Of a stretch of DNA of 34,281 nt, positions 1-6,815 are shown piece by piece; the first letter of the stretch is position 1, and the number at the start of each line of letters is the position of its first letter. The translations under genes and the position numbers were made by a program. The DNA is from Deltaproteobacteria bacterium. GTDB taxonomy: Bacteria; Desulfobacterota; Deferrimicrobia; Deferrimicrobiales; Deferrimicrobiaceae. The DNA is taken from NCBI GenBank assembly GCA_025357175.1, contig JANXPS010000049.1, positions 1 through 34,281 of the forward strand. The letters are read 5' to 3'. The notes under the pieces were generated by a model. The model saw nothing but the letters and a program-made list of their open reading frames with translations. It was not told the origin of the DNA and searched no databases.

Positions 1-414
1 GATGCCGAGTTCGAGCGGATGTCGCGGGGGCGGGCATTCCCGATCAGCTTCATCGCGGCCGACATCAACGGGCTCAAGCAGGCCAACGACCGGCGCGGAA
101 ACGCGGTCGGCGACGAACTCATCGCACGGGTGGGCCAACTGCTTCGCAGCCACGTCCGGGGGGACGACATCCTCTCCCGGATCGGCGGCGACGAGTTCGT
201 CGTCATCCTGCCGAATGCCGACGCGGCGGCGGCCGAGATGATCATCTCGCGCATCCGGCTCGCCATCGAGGCCGCGAACACCGATCCCGATCTCATTCCC
301 ATCTCGCTTTCGATCGGCTCGGGAACCGCTCCCACCGCCCAGCGGATGGCGGACGCTTTCAAGGAAGCCGACGACCGGATGGTGATCGACAAGGCGGCGC
401 ACTACCTCAAGTAG
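1..414 (+). CDS. Diguanylate cyclase GGDEF domain, 3' fragment
   Basis: This is the C-terminal end of a protein whose start lies outside the window; the frame is open from base 1 and ends at TAG 412-414. The visible part is most of a GGDEF domain, the fold that makes c-di-GMP from two GTP. It shows the substrate-binding segment ADINGLKQAND and the active-site motif RIGGDEFVVILPNAD. An RGDD stands five residues before GGDEF and fits the RxxD inhibitory I-site, so the enzyme is probably active and product-inhibited. The last residues (DDRMVIDKAAHYLK) match the usual end of the domain, so no EAL domain follows. Sensory domains upstream cannot be seen. Confidence 0.93.
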   Translation, partial: DAEFERMSRGRAFPISFIAADINGLKQANDRRGNAVGDELIARVGQLLRSHVRGDDILSRIGGDEFVVILPNADAAAAEMIISRIRLAIEAANTDPDLIPISLSIGSGTAPTAQRMADAFKEADDRMVIDKAAHYLK

Positions 415-459
415 CCCCGGGGCCGGTCCCGCTGCCCGGAATCCCGCCCGGAATCCCGC

Positions 460-489
460 TTGACGTTGCGCCCTCCTTCCGTCCACAAT
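460..489 (+). promoter_or_regulatory. Candidate sigma70 promoter for the btuFCD leader
   Basis: A -35-like TTGACG (460-465) is followed after 18 bases by CACAAT (484-489). This places a transcript start near 496, just before the cobalamin riboswitch. The -35 is close to consensus and the -10 is only moderate. The position is what makes it credible. Confidence 0.5.
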
Positions 490-527
490 GTCAGGACGGA
501 AGTTCCCGTCGGGTGGCAACCGCGCCG

Positions 528-742
528 AAATCGGTCGGTACGCGTTGCCACTGGGAAGATGGTTCAAGTCCATCGCTGCCCCGCAACTGTAACCGGCGAC
601 GAAATCCACACCGCACCCTCCGCTCTTTAGGGAGGGGCAAGCCACCGGGCGCCATGCGCCTTCGGGAAGGCGTGGAAAGTAGGCCGCGGCCCCCTGCAAA
701 GAGGTTGGCCGCCGAAACCGGAAGCCAGGAGACCGGCCCGAC
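528..742 (+). promoter_or_regulatory. Cobalamin riboswitch 1 (upstream of btuF)
   Basis: The aptamer's conserved blocks occur in order: CTGGGAAGATGGTTCAAGTC (551-570), GCTGCCCCGCAACTGTAA (575-592, the B12-box region), AAGCCACCGGGC (639-650), GGGAAGGCGTGGAAAGTAGG (664-683) and GAAGCCAGGAGACCGGCC (721-738). These are hallmarks of the adenosylcobalamin aptamer. The genes downstream encode cobalamin uptake, which fits. Outer boundaries are approximate because the P1 stem was judged by eye. Together with the terminator at 827-871 it should shut down btuFCD when cobalamin is abundant. Confidence 0.95.
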
Positions 743-746
743 GTGA

Positions 747-788
747 GTTTTCCCGGGATACCTTTCGTGGGAGAAGGGTCGGGAAACG
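747..788 (+). promoter_or_regulatory. Stem-loop after riboswitch 1
   Basis: Outer arms GTTTTCCCG (747-755) and CGGGAAACG (780-788) pair with one bulged T. The inner arms ACCTTTC (760-766) and GAAGGGT (773-779) add seven pairs around a GTGGGA loop. It lies between the aptamer and the terminator and may belong to the expression platform. I found no clear alternative pairing with the terminator. Confidence 0.45.
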
Positions 789-826
789 CGGGTCAAGGGC
801 GTCATTCGCGCATTGCCTGTCATCGT

Positions 827-871
827 TCCCCCTCCTTGTCCCCGTCGGGGAAATGGCGGGGGATTATTTTT
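827..871 (+). terminator. Riboswitch-linked intrinsic terminator upstream of btuF
   Basis: An imperfect long hairpin pairs TCCCCC (827-832) with GGGGGA (858-863) and TCCCC (839-843) with GGGGA (847-851), and is followed by TTATTTTT. It sits between the cobalamin aptamer and btuF, where a transcriptional expression platform would be. It also argues that btuF starts downstream of it rather than at the ATG at 813, which lies just before the hairpin. Confidence 0.7.
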
Positions 872-929
872 GGCGCATTCATCGTACGACACGAAATCGG
901 GTGGGCGTTGGCGTCATGCGCCGAGCGCA

Positions 930-1835
930 ATGCTTTTCCTCCTGATGCTCGTATTCGCGCCCCTCCCGGCTGACGCCTTTTACCCGGCCCGCGCCCCTTC
1001 CGACGCATTCCCCCTGGCCATCAAGGACGACCGCGGCGCCACCATCCGGCTCGCGGCGGAACCGCGCCGGGTCGTATCGCTCGCCCCCAGCATGACCGAG
1101 ATCGTCTTCCTCCTCGGAAAGCAGTCCGTGCTGGTCGGCACGACCCGCTATTGCGATTTTCCTCCCGCCGCCGCGAAACTCCCGAAGGTGGGGGGGATAT
1201 CGGACCCCGACATCGAGCGCATCGTTTCGGCGTCGCCCGACCTGGTGCTGTGCACGAGCGACGGCAACCCGAAGGAAAAGGTCGAGGCGATCGACGCGAT
1301 GCGCATCCGCGCCTTCTGCGCGGCCCCCCAGAATCTCGCCGGCATTTACGCAACGATCGAACGGGTCGGTTCCCTGCTCGGCGTCCCGGCGGAAGGCAGG
1401 CGGCAGGCCGGGTTGCTCCGGCTGCGCGCAGAGCGGGCGAAGCGGCCCGTTTCCGTCAAGGGTCCGCGCGTGCTTTTCGTCGTCTCGACCAGCCCGGTCA
1501 TCGCGGCGGGCAAGGGCACGTTCATGGACGAACTGATCCGCCTGTCCGGAGGCGCCAACGCGGCCGACCGGTACGGTACGCGCTACCCGCGGCTCTCGAC
1601 CGAGGATCTGCTGACCGCCGCTCCCGACGTGATCGTGGTCGCGTCGATGGTCGGCGTCGACCGCTTCCCGGCCGAGGTGACGCGCTGGAAGCAGGTGCCC
1701 GCGTTCCGCGAAGGCGCAGTCGAGTATGTCGACGGCGACATCGTGACGCGCCCCGGCCCGCGCATGGTGGACGCGCTCGAAACGGTTTCCCGCCTCCTCG
1801 ACCGCTGGCGGGCCGCACACCCGGGTCGGCGCTGA
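930..1835 (+). CDS. btuF: Cobalamin ABC transporter periplasmic binding protein
   Basis: This is a type III periplasmic binding protein that delivers cobalamin to the BtuCD permease. The mature part opens with PLAIKDDRGATIRLAAEPRR and continues with VVSLAPSMTEIVFLLG and VGTTRYCDFP, the typical first lobe. A late segment, SGGANAADRYGTRYP, resembles the second-lobe region. The start at 930 gives a hydrophobic stretch MLFLLMLVFAPLPADA that can serve as a signal peptide cleaved after ADA. No good ribosome site precedes it and its N-region lacks charge, so a non-ATG start slightly upstream (for example TTG 870) is possible. The ATG at 813 precedes the terminator hairpin and is unlikely. The stop TGA abuts the btuC ATG directly. 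Length, about 300 residues, is normal. A related siderophore-binding protein is the alternative, but the riboswitch favours cobalamin. Confidence 0.9.
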   Translation: MLFLLMLVFAPLPADAFYPARAPSDAFPLAIKDDRGATIRLAAEPRRVVSLAPSMTEIVFLLGKQSVLVGTTRYCDFPPAAAKLPKVGGISDPDIERIVSASPDLVLCTSDGNPKEKVEAIDAMRIRAFCAAPQNLAGIYATIERVGSLLGVPAEGRRQAGLLRLRAERAKRPVSVKGPRVLFVVSTSPVIAAGKGTFMDELIRLSGGANAADRYGTRYPRLSTEDLLTAAPDVIVVASMVGVDRFPAEVTRWKQVPAFREGAVEYVDGDIVTRPGPRMVDALETVSRLLDRWRAAHPGRR

Positions 1836-2819
1836 ATGCGCCCGCTGGTCGTCTATCCGCTTCTGGGCGCGGCATTCGCGGGCGCCATGGCGCTGTCGCT
1901 CGCGACCGGGTCGACGCACATCCCGCCGGGCGACGTGCTCGCCGCCCTGTCGGGCGGCGGGGCCGACACGGCGGCCCGCGTCGTGCGCGAACTGCGGCTG
2001 CCGCGTGCGCTGCTCGGGGCGATGGTGGGCGGCGCGCTGTCCGTGTCCGGCGTCGCGTTCCAGGCGCTGCTGCGAAACCCCCTGGCCGACCCGTACATCC
2101 TCGGCGTCTCGGGCGGTGCGGCGGTCGGCGCGCTGATCGCGTCGCTTTTTTTGGCAGGGGCGTTCCTGCCGCTCCCGGCATGCGCGTTCCTGGGCGCCGC
2201 GATGGCCGCGACGGTCGTATTCCTGCTGGCCCGGCGGGGCGGCGGAGTGACGCGCGAGCGGCTCGTGCTGATGGGCGTCGTCGTCGGGGCATTCCTCAAT
2301 GCGCTCATCATGATGATGGTGACGATGGCCCCGCCCGGAAAGATCCCGGGCGCGATCTACTGGCTCATGGGCGACCTCGGACAGGGGACGCTTCCAAGGG
2401 TCTTCCTCCTTGCGCCGTACGTGCTGATCGGCCTCGTCGCATTGATGACGATGTCGCGCGGCCTCGACCTGCTGCTGCTCGGCGACGAGGCGGCGTTCCA
2501 CGCGGGGCTACCGGTCGAGCGCGTCAAGACGGTGCTTTACCTGACGGCGTCGCTGCTCGCCGGCTCGGTCGTCGCCGTATCCGGGCTGATCGGCTTCGTC
2601 GGCCTGATCGTGCCCCACGGCGCTCGCGTGCTGGTCGGATCGGCCCACCGGAGGCTGCTGCCGGCCGCGCTCCTGCTCGGGGCGGCGTTCCTGACGTTTG
2701 CCGACGTCGCGGCGCGCACGCTGTCGCCCTCGGGCGAACTGCCCGTGGGCGCCGTGACCGCGCTCGTCGGCGCGCCGTTCTTCCTGGCGCTTTTGCGCGG
2801 CAGGCGGGGCGGGCCGTGA
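1836..2819 (+). CDS. btuC: Cobalamin ABC transporter permease (FecCD family)
   Basis: This 327-residue integral membrane protein forms the inner-membrane channel with BtuD. It has the many hydrophobic helices of the FecCD fold and the family signatures LRLPRALLGAMVGGALSVSG, PYILGVSGGAAVGAL and SGLIGFVGLIVPHGAR. The last is the cytoplasmic coupling region that contacts the ATPase. The ATG follows the btuF stop with no gap, and the TGA overlaps the btuD GTG, so translation is probably coupled. Substrate assignment rests on the cobalamin riboswitch and on the btuB-like gene downstream; sequence alone cannot separate it from haem or siderophore permeases. Confidence 0.93.
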   Translation: MRPLVVYPLLGAAFAGAMALSLATGSTHIPPGDVLAALSGGGADTAARVVRELRLPRALLGAMVGGALSVSGVAFQALLRNPLADPYILGVSGGAAVGALIASLFLAGAFLPLPACAFLGAAMAATVVFLLARRGGGVTRERLVLMGVVVGAFLNALIMMMVTMAPPGKIPGAIYWLMGDLGQGTLPRVFLLAPYVLIGLVALMTMSRGLDLLLLGDEAAFHAGLPVERVKTVLYLTASLLAGSVVAVSGLIGFVGLIVPHGARVLVGSAHRRLLPAALLLGAAFLTFADVAARTLSPSGELPVGAVTALVGAPFFLALLRGRRGGP

Positions 2820-3637
2820 CCGCCCCCGCGCTGGCGGCGCGCGGCGTCTCGTTCCGGTACGGCGGACGCGCGGTGCTGTCGGATGTTTCGTTCGCGCTGC
2901 AGGCGGGCGAAGTCGCCATCGTGCTGGGCCCCAACGGCGCGGGGAAAAGCACGCTCCTGCGCCTGCTCTCCGGGACGCTTCGCCCGGCGTCCGGCGATGT
3001 CGCCCTGTTCGGGCGTCCGCCGGCCGACTATTCCCGCCGCGAGATGGCCCGCAACCTGTCGGTCGTGGGACAGGACCCGCCTGTCGATTTCCCCATGTCG
3101 GTCGAGGAATACGTGGCCCTCGGGCGTTTTCCGCACCTGGGGCTGTTCGGCGGGGCCTCGCCCGGCGACCGGGAAATGGTGGCGCGGGCGCTGGCGTCGG
3201 CCGGGCTGACCGATCTCGCGGAAAGACCGCTGTCGGCGCTCTCGGCCGGCGAGCGGCAGCGGGCCGCCGTCGCGAGGGCGATCGCCCAGGACGCGCGCGT
3301 GATGCTGTTCGACGAGCCGACCGCCTTTCTCGACATCCGCCACCGGGTGTTGTTCCACGAGATCGTCGAGCGGCTTGCGGAGGAGCAGGGCGTCGGCGCG
3401 CTGGTCGCGTCGCACGACCTGTCGCTTTCCGCCGAGTACGGCGATCGGATCGTGCTGCTTGCCGGCGGCCTGGTGATGGCCGACGGGAAGCCGGAAGAAG
3501 TCCTGACGCCGGAAAACGTGTTCGCGGCGTACGGAGTCGAGGTCGCCTGCGACCGCAACCCGGCGACGGGGGCGGTGCGCATCACCCCGGTCCGGCGAAG
3601 GAGGATCGGACGGGAACCGAACCGGGACCCGAAGTAA
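2816..3637 (+). CDS. btuD: Cobalamin ABC transporter ATP-binding protein
   Basis: This is the 273-residue cytoplasmic ATPase of the importer. Its GTG start overlaps the btuC stop (GTGA at 2816-2819). Walker A is GPNGAGKST (residues 38-46). The signature region is LSALSAGERQRAAVARAIAQ, Walker B is VMLFDEPT, and the switch histidine lies in ASHDLS. The tail is arginine-rich (PVRRRRIGREPN). The gene completes an apparent btuFCD operon and is followed within about 10 bases by the second cobalamin riboswitch. Confidence 0.94.
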   Translation: MTAPALAARGVSFRYGGRAVLSDVSFALQAGEVAIVLGPNGAGKSTLLRLLSGTLRPASGDVALFGRPPADYSRREMARNLSVVGQDPPVDFPMSVEEYVALGRFPHLGLFGGASPGDREMVARALASAGLTDLAERPLSALSAGERQRAAVARAIAQDARVMLFDEPTAFLDIRHRVLFHEIVERLAEEQGVGALVASHDLSLSAEYGDRIVLLAGGLVMADGKPEEVLTPENVFAAYGVEVACDRNPATGAVRITPVRRRRIGREPNRDPK

Positions 3638-3645
3638 GAACAAGG

Positions 3646-3812
3646 CAGGTTCCAACGAGGGCGGGAACCGGGGAAGGCCGTGGGATTCGGCCGCTGCCCC
3701 GCAACCGTAAAGGGAACGAAACCCGCAGAAGTGCCACTGGGGAATCTCTCGGGAAGGCGCGGGGAGTAGGCAGTCGTCATGACGCCCGAAGCCGGAAGAT
3801 CCGGACCGCCCC
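3646..3812 (+). promoter_or_regulatory. Cobalamin riboswitch 2 (upstream of btuB)
   Basis: A second B12 aptamer shows GCTGCCCCGCAACCGTAAAG (3693-3712), GTGCCACTGG (3731-3740), GGGAAGGCGCGGGGAGTAGG (3751-3770) and CGAAGCCGGAAGATCCGG (3787-3804). It differs from riboswitch 1 in length and in its peripheral stems, so it is not a recent duplicate. It lies between btuD and the receptor gene. Boundaries are approximate. Confidence 0.95.
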
Positions 3813-3821
3813 ATTTCAACC

Positions 3822-3842
3822 CCCTTTCGAGGGCAAAGGAGG
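3822..3842 (+). promoter_or_regulatory. btuB ribosome binding site with candidate sequestering arm
   Basis: The Shine-Dalgarno AAAGGAGG (3835-3842) stands four bases before ATG 3847. CCCTTT (3822-3827) just upstream can pair either with GAGGG (3829-3833) or with AAAGG of the Shine-Dalgarno itself. No T-tract is present, so control by riboswitch 2 looks translational rather than by termination. The pairing is by inspection only. Confidence 0.5.
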
Positions 3843-3846
3843 ATTC

Positions 3847-5730
3847 ATGCGGTACGGAAAAGGAAGCATGGCTGTCGCCGTGCTGCTGGCGTGCTTCGGC
3901 ATGCCGGCGTGGGCGGACGAAGACAACGTGACGCGGGTCGAGCCGGTGCAGGTGACGGCGACGCGCATCCCGCGGAAGGTGAGCGAACAGGCGTCCTCGG
4001 TCAGCGTGGTCACGCGCGAGGACATCGAGTTGCAGAGCCCGCCGCTTGCGAGCGATCTCGTGCGCAACCAGCCCGGGGTCGACGTCCTGCGCTCGGGAAG
4101 CCCCGGCGGGATCGAAAACATCAAGATCCGGGGCGGCCGCGCGGCCCACACCCTGGTGCTGATCGACGGGTTCCAGGTGAACAGTCCGATGCGCGGCGAG
4201 TTCGACCTCGGTGCGCTTCCGGCCGACATCTTCGACCGGGCGGAAGTCGTCCGGGGAGCCCAGAGCGCGCTTTACGGTTCCAGCGCGATCTCGGGCGTCG
4301 TCAATTTCATCCCCCGGAAAGGGGCGGACGCCGACCGGGGCGGAGCCGGCCTGTCCGGAGGCAGCCATAACTCGCTTCAGTGGAACGCGTTCGGCCGGGC
4401 GGGAGAAGGCGAACGGAACCTGATCGTCCAGGGGAACGGCTTCCGCGGCGACGGCATCATGGCGAACGACGGCATCGAGATGACCTCGTTCCTGGCCGCG
4501 GGAGAACTTCCCGTCGGCGAGCGCAACCGGCTCCACGCCATTTTCCTGTCCACCGACGAGCAGAAGCAGGTCCCCATCTCTCTGTTCGTTCCCCGCAATA
4601 CGAACCAGCTCGACGTTCGCCGGTCGAACCTCGTCGGCGCGAGATGGGAGACGGATCTCTCGAAGATGCTGACCGTGATCGCCTCCGGCAGCTACCAGGA
4701 CGACTACTTCAATATCGACAACCCGCCGGCGCCCGGGAAGTTCGCCTTCACTTCGCTTACGAAGTCGCGAAGGAACACGGCCGACCTCCAGGCACGCTTC
4801 TCGCCGAACCGCTATTCGACGAGCATCCTGGGCGGGGAGTACGTTCGGGATCACGGCTTCAACGAATTACGCTCGGTTCCGCCGAGCCCGTTCGATTTTC
4901 CGGCCGTCAGCGAGGGGCTCTTGACCCGGTCCCTTTATTTCCAGCAGGAATTCCGGCCGACCGACCATTCGGGGATCAGCCTCGGGGGCCGGTTCGAGCG
5001 TGCGGGCGACCAGCCGGCCAAGTTCAACCCCAAGGCGGGCGCCTACTGCGAGCTCCCCGGAGGCACGATCCGGCTCCGCACCGCGGCGGGACGCGGGTAT
5101 CGCGTCCCGGCGATCCTCGAGAAGTTCGATGCGTTCCTGGGGAATCCGCAGCTCAAGCCCGAGTCGGCCTGGTCCTACGAGGCGGGCGCCGATGCGGCCT
5201 TCGCTTCGAAACGGGCGAAACTGTCGGCGACCTGGTTCTACGAGGACTTCCGCGACATGATCGATTTCCCGGCGCCGACGTTCGTCGGAGCGAACGTGCC
5301 CCGCGCGTTTTCCAGAGGCGTCGAAGGATCGGCCGACCTCGCCCTCGTCCGGAGCGTCCGCCTGATCCTGGCCTACATGTACACCGAAAGCTGGGTGCCT
5401 CAGTTCCAGAGCGCGGTGACGGCCGTTCCGAAGCAGAGGGGCACCGTCTCGATGGTCGCGAATCCCCTTTCCGGACTCGAGACGCGGGCGGACTGGCACG
5501 TGGAAAGCGACATGCTCGATTCCCCGCCGAATGGCGAGACGCGCCGCCGCCCCGGTTTCGCGAGGGTGGACCTGTTCACGAAATACGGTTGGTCCCCGGC
5601 CGGCTCCGGCGTCCGGGATGTGGCGCTGACGGGCGAGATCCGCAACGTGCTCAACCGCGACTACGAAGAGCGCAGGGGGTACCCGGCGCCCGGCATCACC
5701 TTCATGGTGGGGACGCAGATCCGCATCTGA
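3847..5730 (+). CDS. btuB: TonB-dependent outer-membrane cobalamin receptor
   Basis: This 627-residue protein is a plugged beta-barrel that imports its ligand across the outer membrane using TonB energy. The signal peptide MRYGKGSMAVAVLLACFGMP ends near AWA-DE. A TonB-box-like VEPVQVTATR comes next. The plug domain (about residues 40-160) shows SVSVVTREDIE, IKIRGGRAAHTLVLIDGFQV and EVVRGAQSALYGSSAISGVV. The barrel follows, with NPQLKPESAWSYEAGAD and the late EIRNVLNRDYEERRGYPAPG typical of this family. The final strand ends GTQIRI, not in the usual aromatic residue. Length is close to BtuB (about 600). Control by a cobalamin riboswitch supports the ligand. Confidence 0.93.
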   Translation: MRYGKGSMAVAVLLACFGMPAWADEDNVTRVEPVQVTATRIPRKVSEQASSVSVVTREDIELQSPPLASDLVRNQPGVDVLRSGSPGGIENIKIRGGRAAHTLVLIDGFQVNSPMRGEFDLGALPADIFDRAEVVRGAQSALYGSSAISGVVNFIPRKGADADRGGAGLSGGSHNSLQWNAFGRAGEGERNLIVQGNGFRGDGIMANDGIEMTSFLAAGELPVGERNRLHAIFLSTDEQKQVPISLFVPRNTNQLDVRRSNLVGARWETDLSKMLTVIASGSYQDDYFNIDNPPAPGKFAFTSLTKSRRNTADLQARFSPNRYSTSILGGEYVRDHGFNELRSVPPSPFDFPAVSEGLLTRSLYFQQEFRPTDHSGISLGGRFERAGDQPAKFNPKAGAYCELPGGTIRLRTAAGRGYRVPAILEKFDAFLGNPQLKPESAWSYEAGADAAFASKRAKLSATWFYEDFRDMIDFPAPTFVGANVPRAFSRGVEGSADLALVRSVRLILAYMYTESWVPQFQSAVTAVPKQRGTVSMVANPLSGLETRADWHVESDMLDSPPNGETRRRPGFARVDLFTKYGWSPAGSGVRDVALTGEIRNVLNRDYEERRGYPAPGITFMVGTQIRI

Positions 5731-5735
5731 CACGG

Positions 5736-5768
5736 CACCCGGGGGCGGCGCATCGCAGCCCCCGGGTG
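5736..5768 (+). terminator. GC-rich stem-loop between btuB and the TonB-like gene
   Basis: CACCCGGGGGC (5736-5746) and GCCCCCGGGTG (5758-5768) form a perfect 11-pair stem with an 11-base loop. No T-tract follows, so this may be a 3' stability element or weak terminator. Confidence 0.4.
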
Positions 5769-5821
5769 GTTCATCAAACCAGAATGCGCAGGAACCGCGA
5801 ATTTGGCGGGAAGGAAATGGA

Positions 5822-6805
5822 ATGAGTCGCGGTCACGAGGAGATTATCGAAAATCCGGAGAAACGGTCGGGGTCGTCGAGGGCCGGGACGGCGCTGGCAT
5901 TTTCGATCGCTCTCCATCTGGTTGCCCTGGCGGTCCTGGTTGCCGTGGTCGCGCTGACCCCGCCGGTCCCGCGGATCGTCTGGTTCGACCTGACCGTCCC
6001 GGATTTCGAGGGTGCGATGGCGGCCATGTCCGGCCGGGCGCCCGCGGCAGCGCCGGGTTCGGCCCGGCCTGCGAAGGTCCCGGCCGGAATCCACGGCCCG
6101 TCCCGGCCGGTTACCGGGCCGGTTGTCGCGCCGTCGCTCCCGCCGTCGTCCGCTGCCCCGTCGTCGCAGGCCGCACCACCCGCGAGTTCGGCCGCCCCCG
6201 CTTCGCCGGAATTCGCGGCCGGTGAAAGTACGCCCGCCGTACCCATCGCGCAAGTCGCGCTTGCGGCGACGGTCGCCCACGTTGCGGCCCCGGCGGTTCC
6301 CCGGTCGGCCGGGTTGGCTGACGGTGTTTCGGGGTTCCCTCCCGTTTCGTCTTCGACGGGTTCTGCGGTCATTCGTGAATCCGGCTCTGGAAGCGGGTTT
6401 GCGGGGGGGGCGACATCCAGCGGGAGCGGTGCGGGACGAGGCGGCCTGTCGGCCGGCACCGGAACCGGCGGCGCCTCGGCCGTGCACGGCACCCGCCGCG
6501 AGGGCGACGCGGGGCAGGCCTTCGGCGACGGGACGGGGGCGGTTCCGCGCGCCCCCCGCGCCCTGCGCGACCGTATCCAGTCGCGGGTCGCCTATCCTGC
6601 CGAATCGGTCCGGCGGGAAGAGGAGGGCGAGGTGCTCCTGCGGGTGTTCGTGGGCGCAGGCGGCGCGCCGGGCGAGATTCGTCTCGAGCGAAGCAGCGGC
6701 ATCCGCCGCCTCGACGACGCGGCCCGCAGGGGCGTCAGCGGCGCCGCTCCGCTCCCGTCTTCCCCCGGCTGGTACGAGGTCCCCGTCCGCTTCTCGCTTC
6801 GCTGA
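5822..6805 (+). CDS. TonB-like energy transducer
   Basis: This 327-residue protein would link the inner-membrane proton motive force to the receptor encoded just upstream. A single N-terminal membrane segment (about residues 22-46) contains S28-x3-H32, the SxxxH pattern TonB uses to contact ExbB/ExbD. A long Pro/Ala/Ser/Gly-rich stretch (about 60-225) can span the periplasm. The C-terminal TonB fold covers roughly 240-327 and includes RVAYPAESVRREEEGEVLLR and RLDDAARRGV. AAGGA lies a few bases before ATG 5822. No exbB or exbD is in the window. The gene is 91 bases after btuB and probably serves it. Confidence 0.88.
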   Translation: MSRGHEEIIENPEKRSGSSRAGTALAFSIALHLVALAVLVAVVALTPPVPRIVWFDLTVPDFEGAMAAMSGRAPAAAPGSARPAKVPAGIHGPSRPVTGPVVAPSLPPSSAAPSSQAAPPASSAAPASPEFAAGESTPAVPIAQVALAATVAHVAAPAVPRSAGLADGVSGFPPVSSSTGSAVIRESGSGSGFAGGATSSGSGAGRGGLSAGTGTGGASAVHGTRREGDAGQAFGDGTGAVPRAPRALRDRIQSRVAYPAESVRREEEGEVLLRVFVGAGGAPGEIRLERSSGIRRLDDAARRGVSGAAPLPSSPGWYEVPVRFSLR

Positions 6806-6815
6806 CCCGCCCCCG

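Noticed and set aside
491..892. Open frames on both strands over the first riboswitch
   Set aside because: The sequence is an RNA aptamer plus terminator; the predicted peptides are compositional artefacts.
813..929. Upstream ATG (813) as the start of btuF
   Set aside because: It lies before the leader terminator hairpin and adds a 39-residue Pro/Gly/Arg stretch that does not resemble the family.
2537..3814. Minus-strand open frame opposite btuC-btuD and riboswitch 2
   Set aside because: It runs through a riboswitch aptamer and has no recognisable domain; the plus-strand ABC motifs explain the region.
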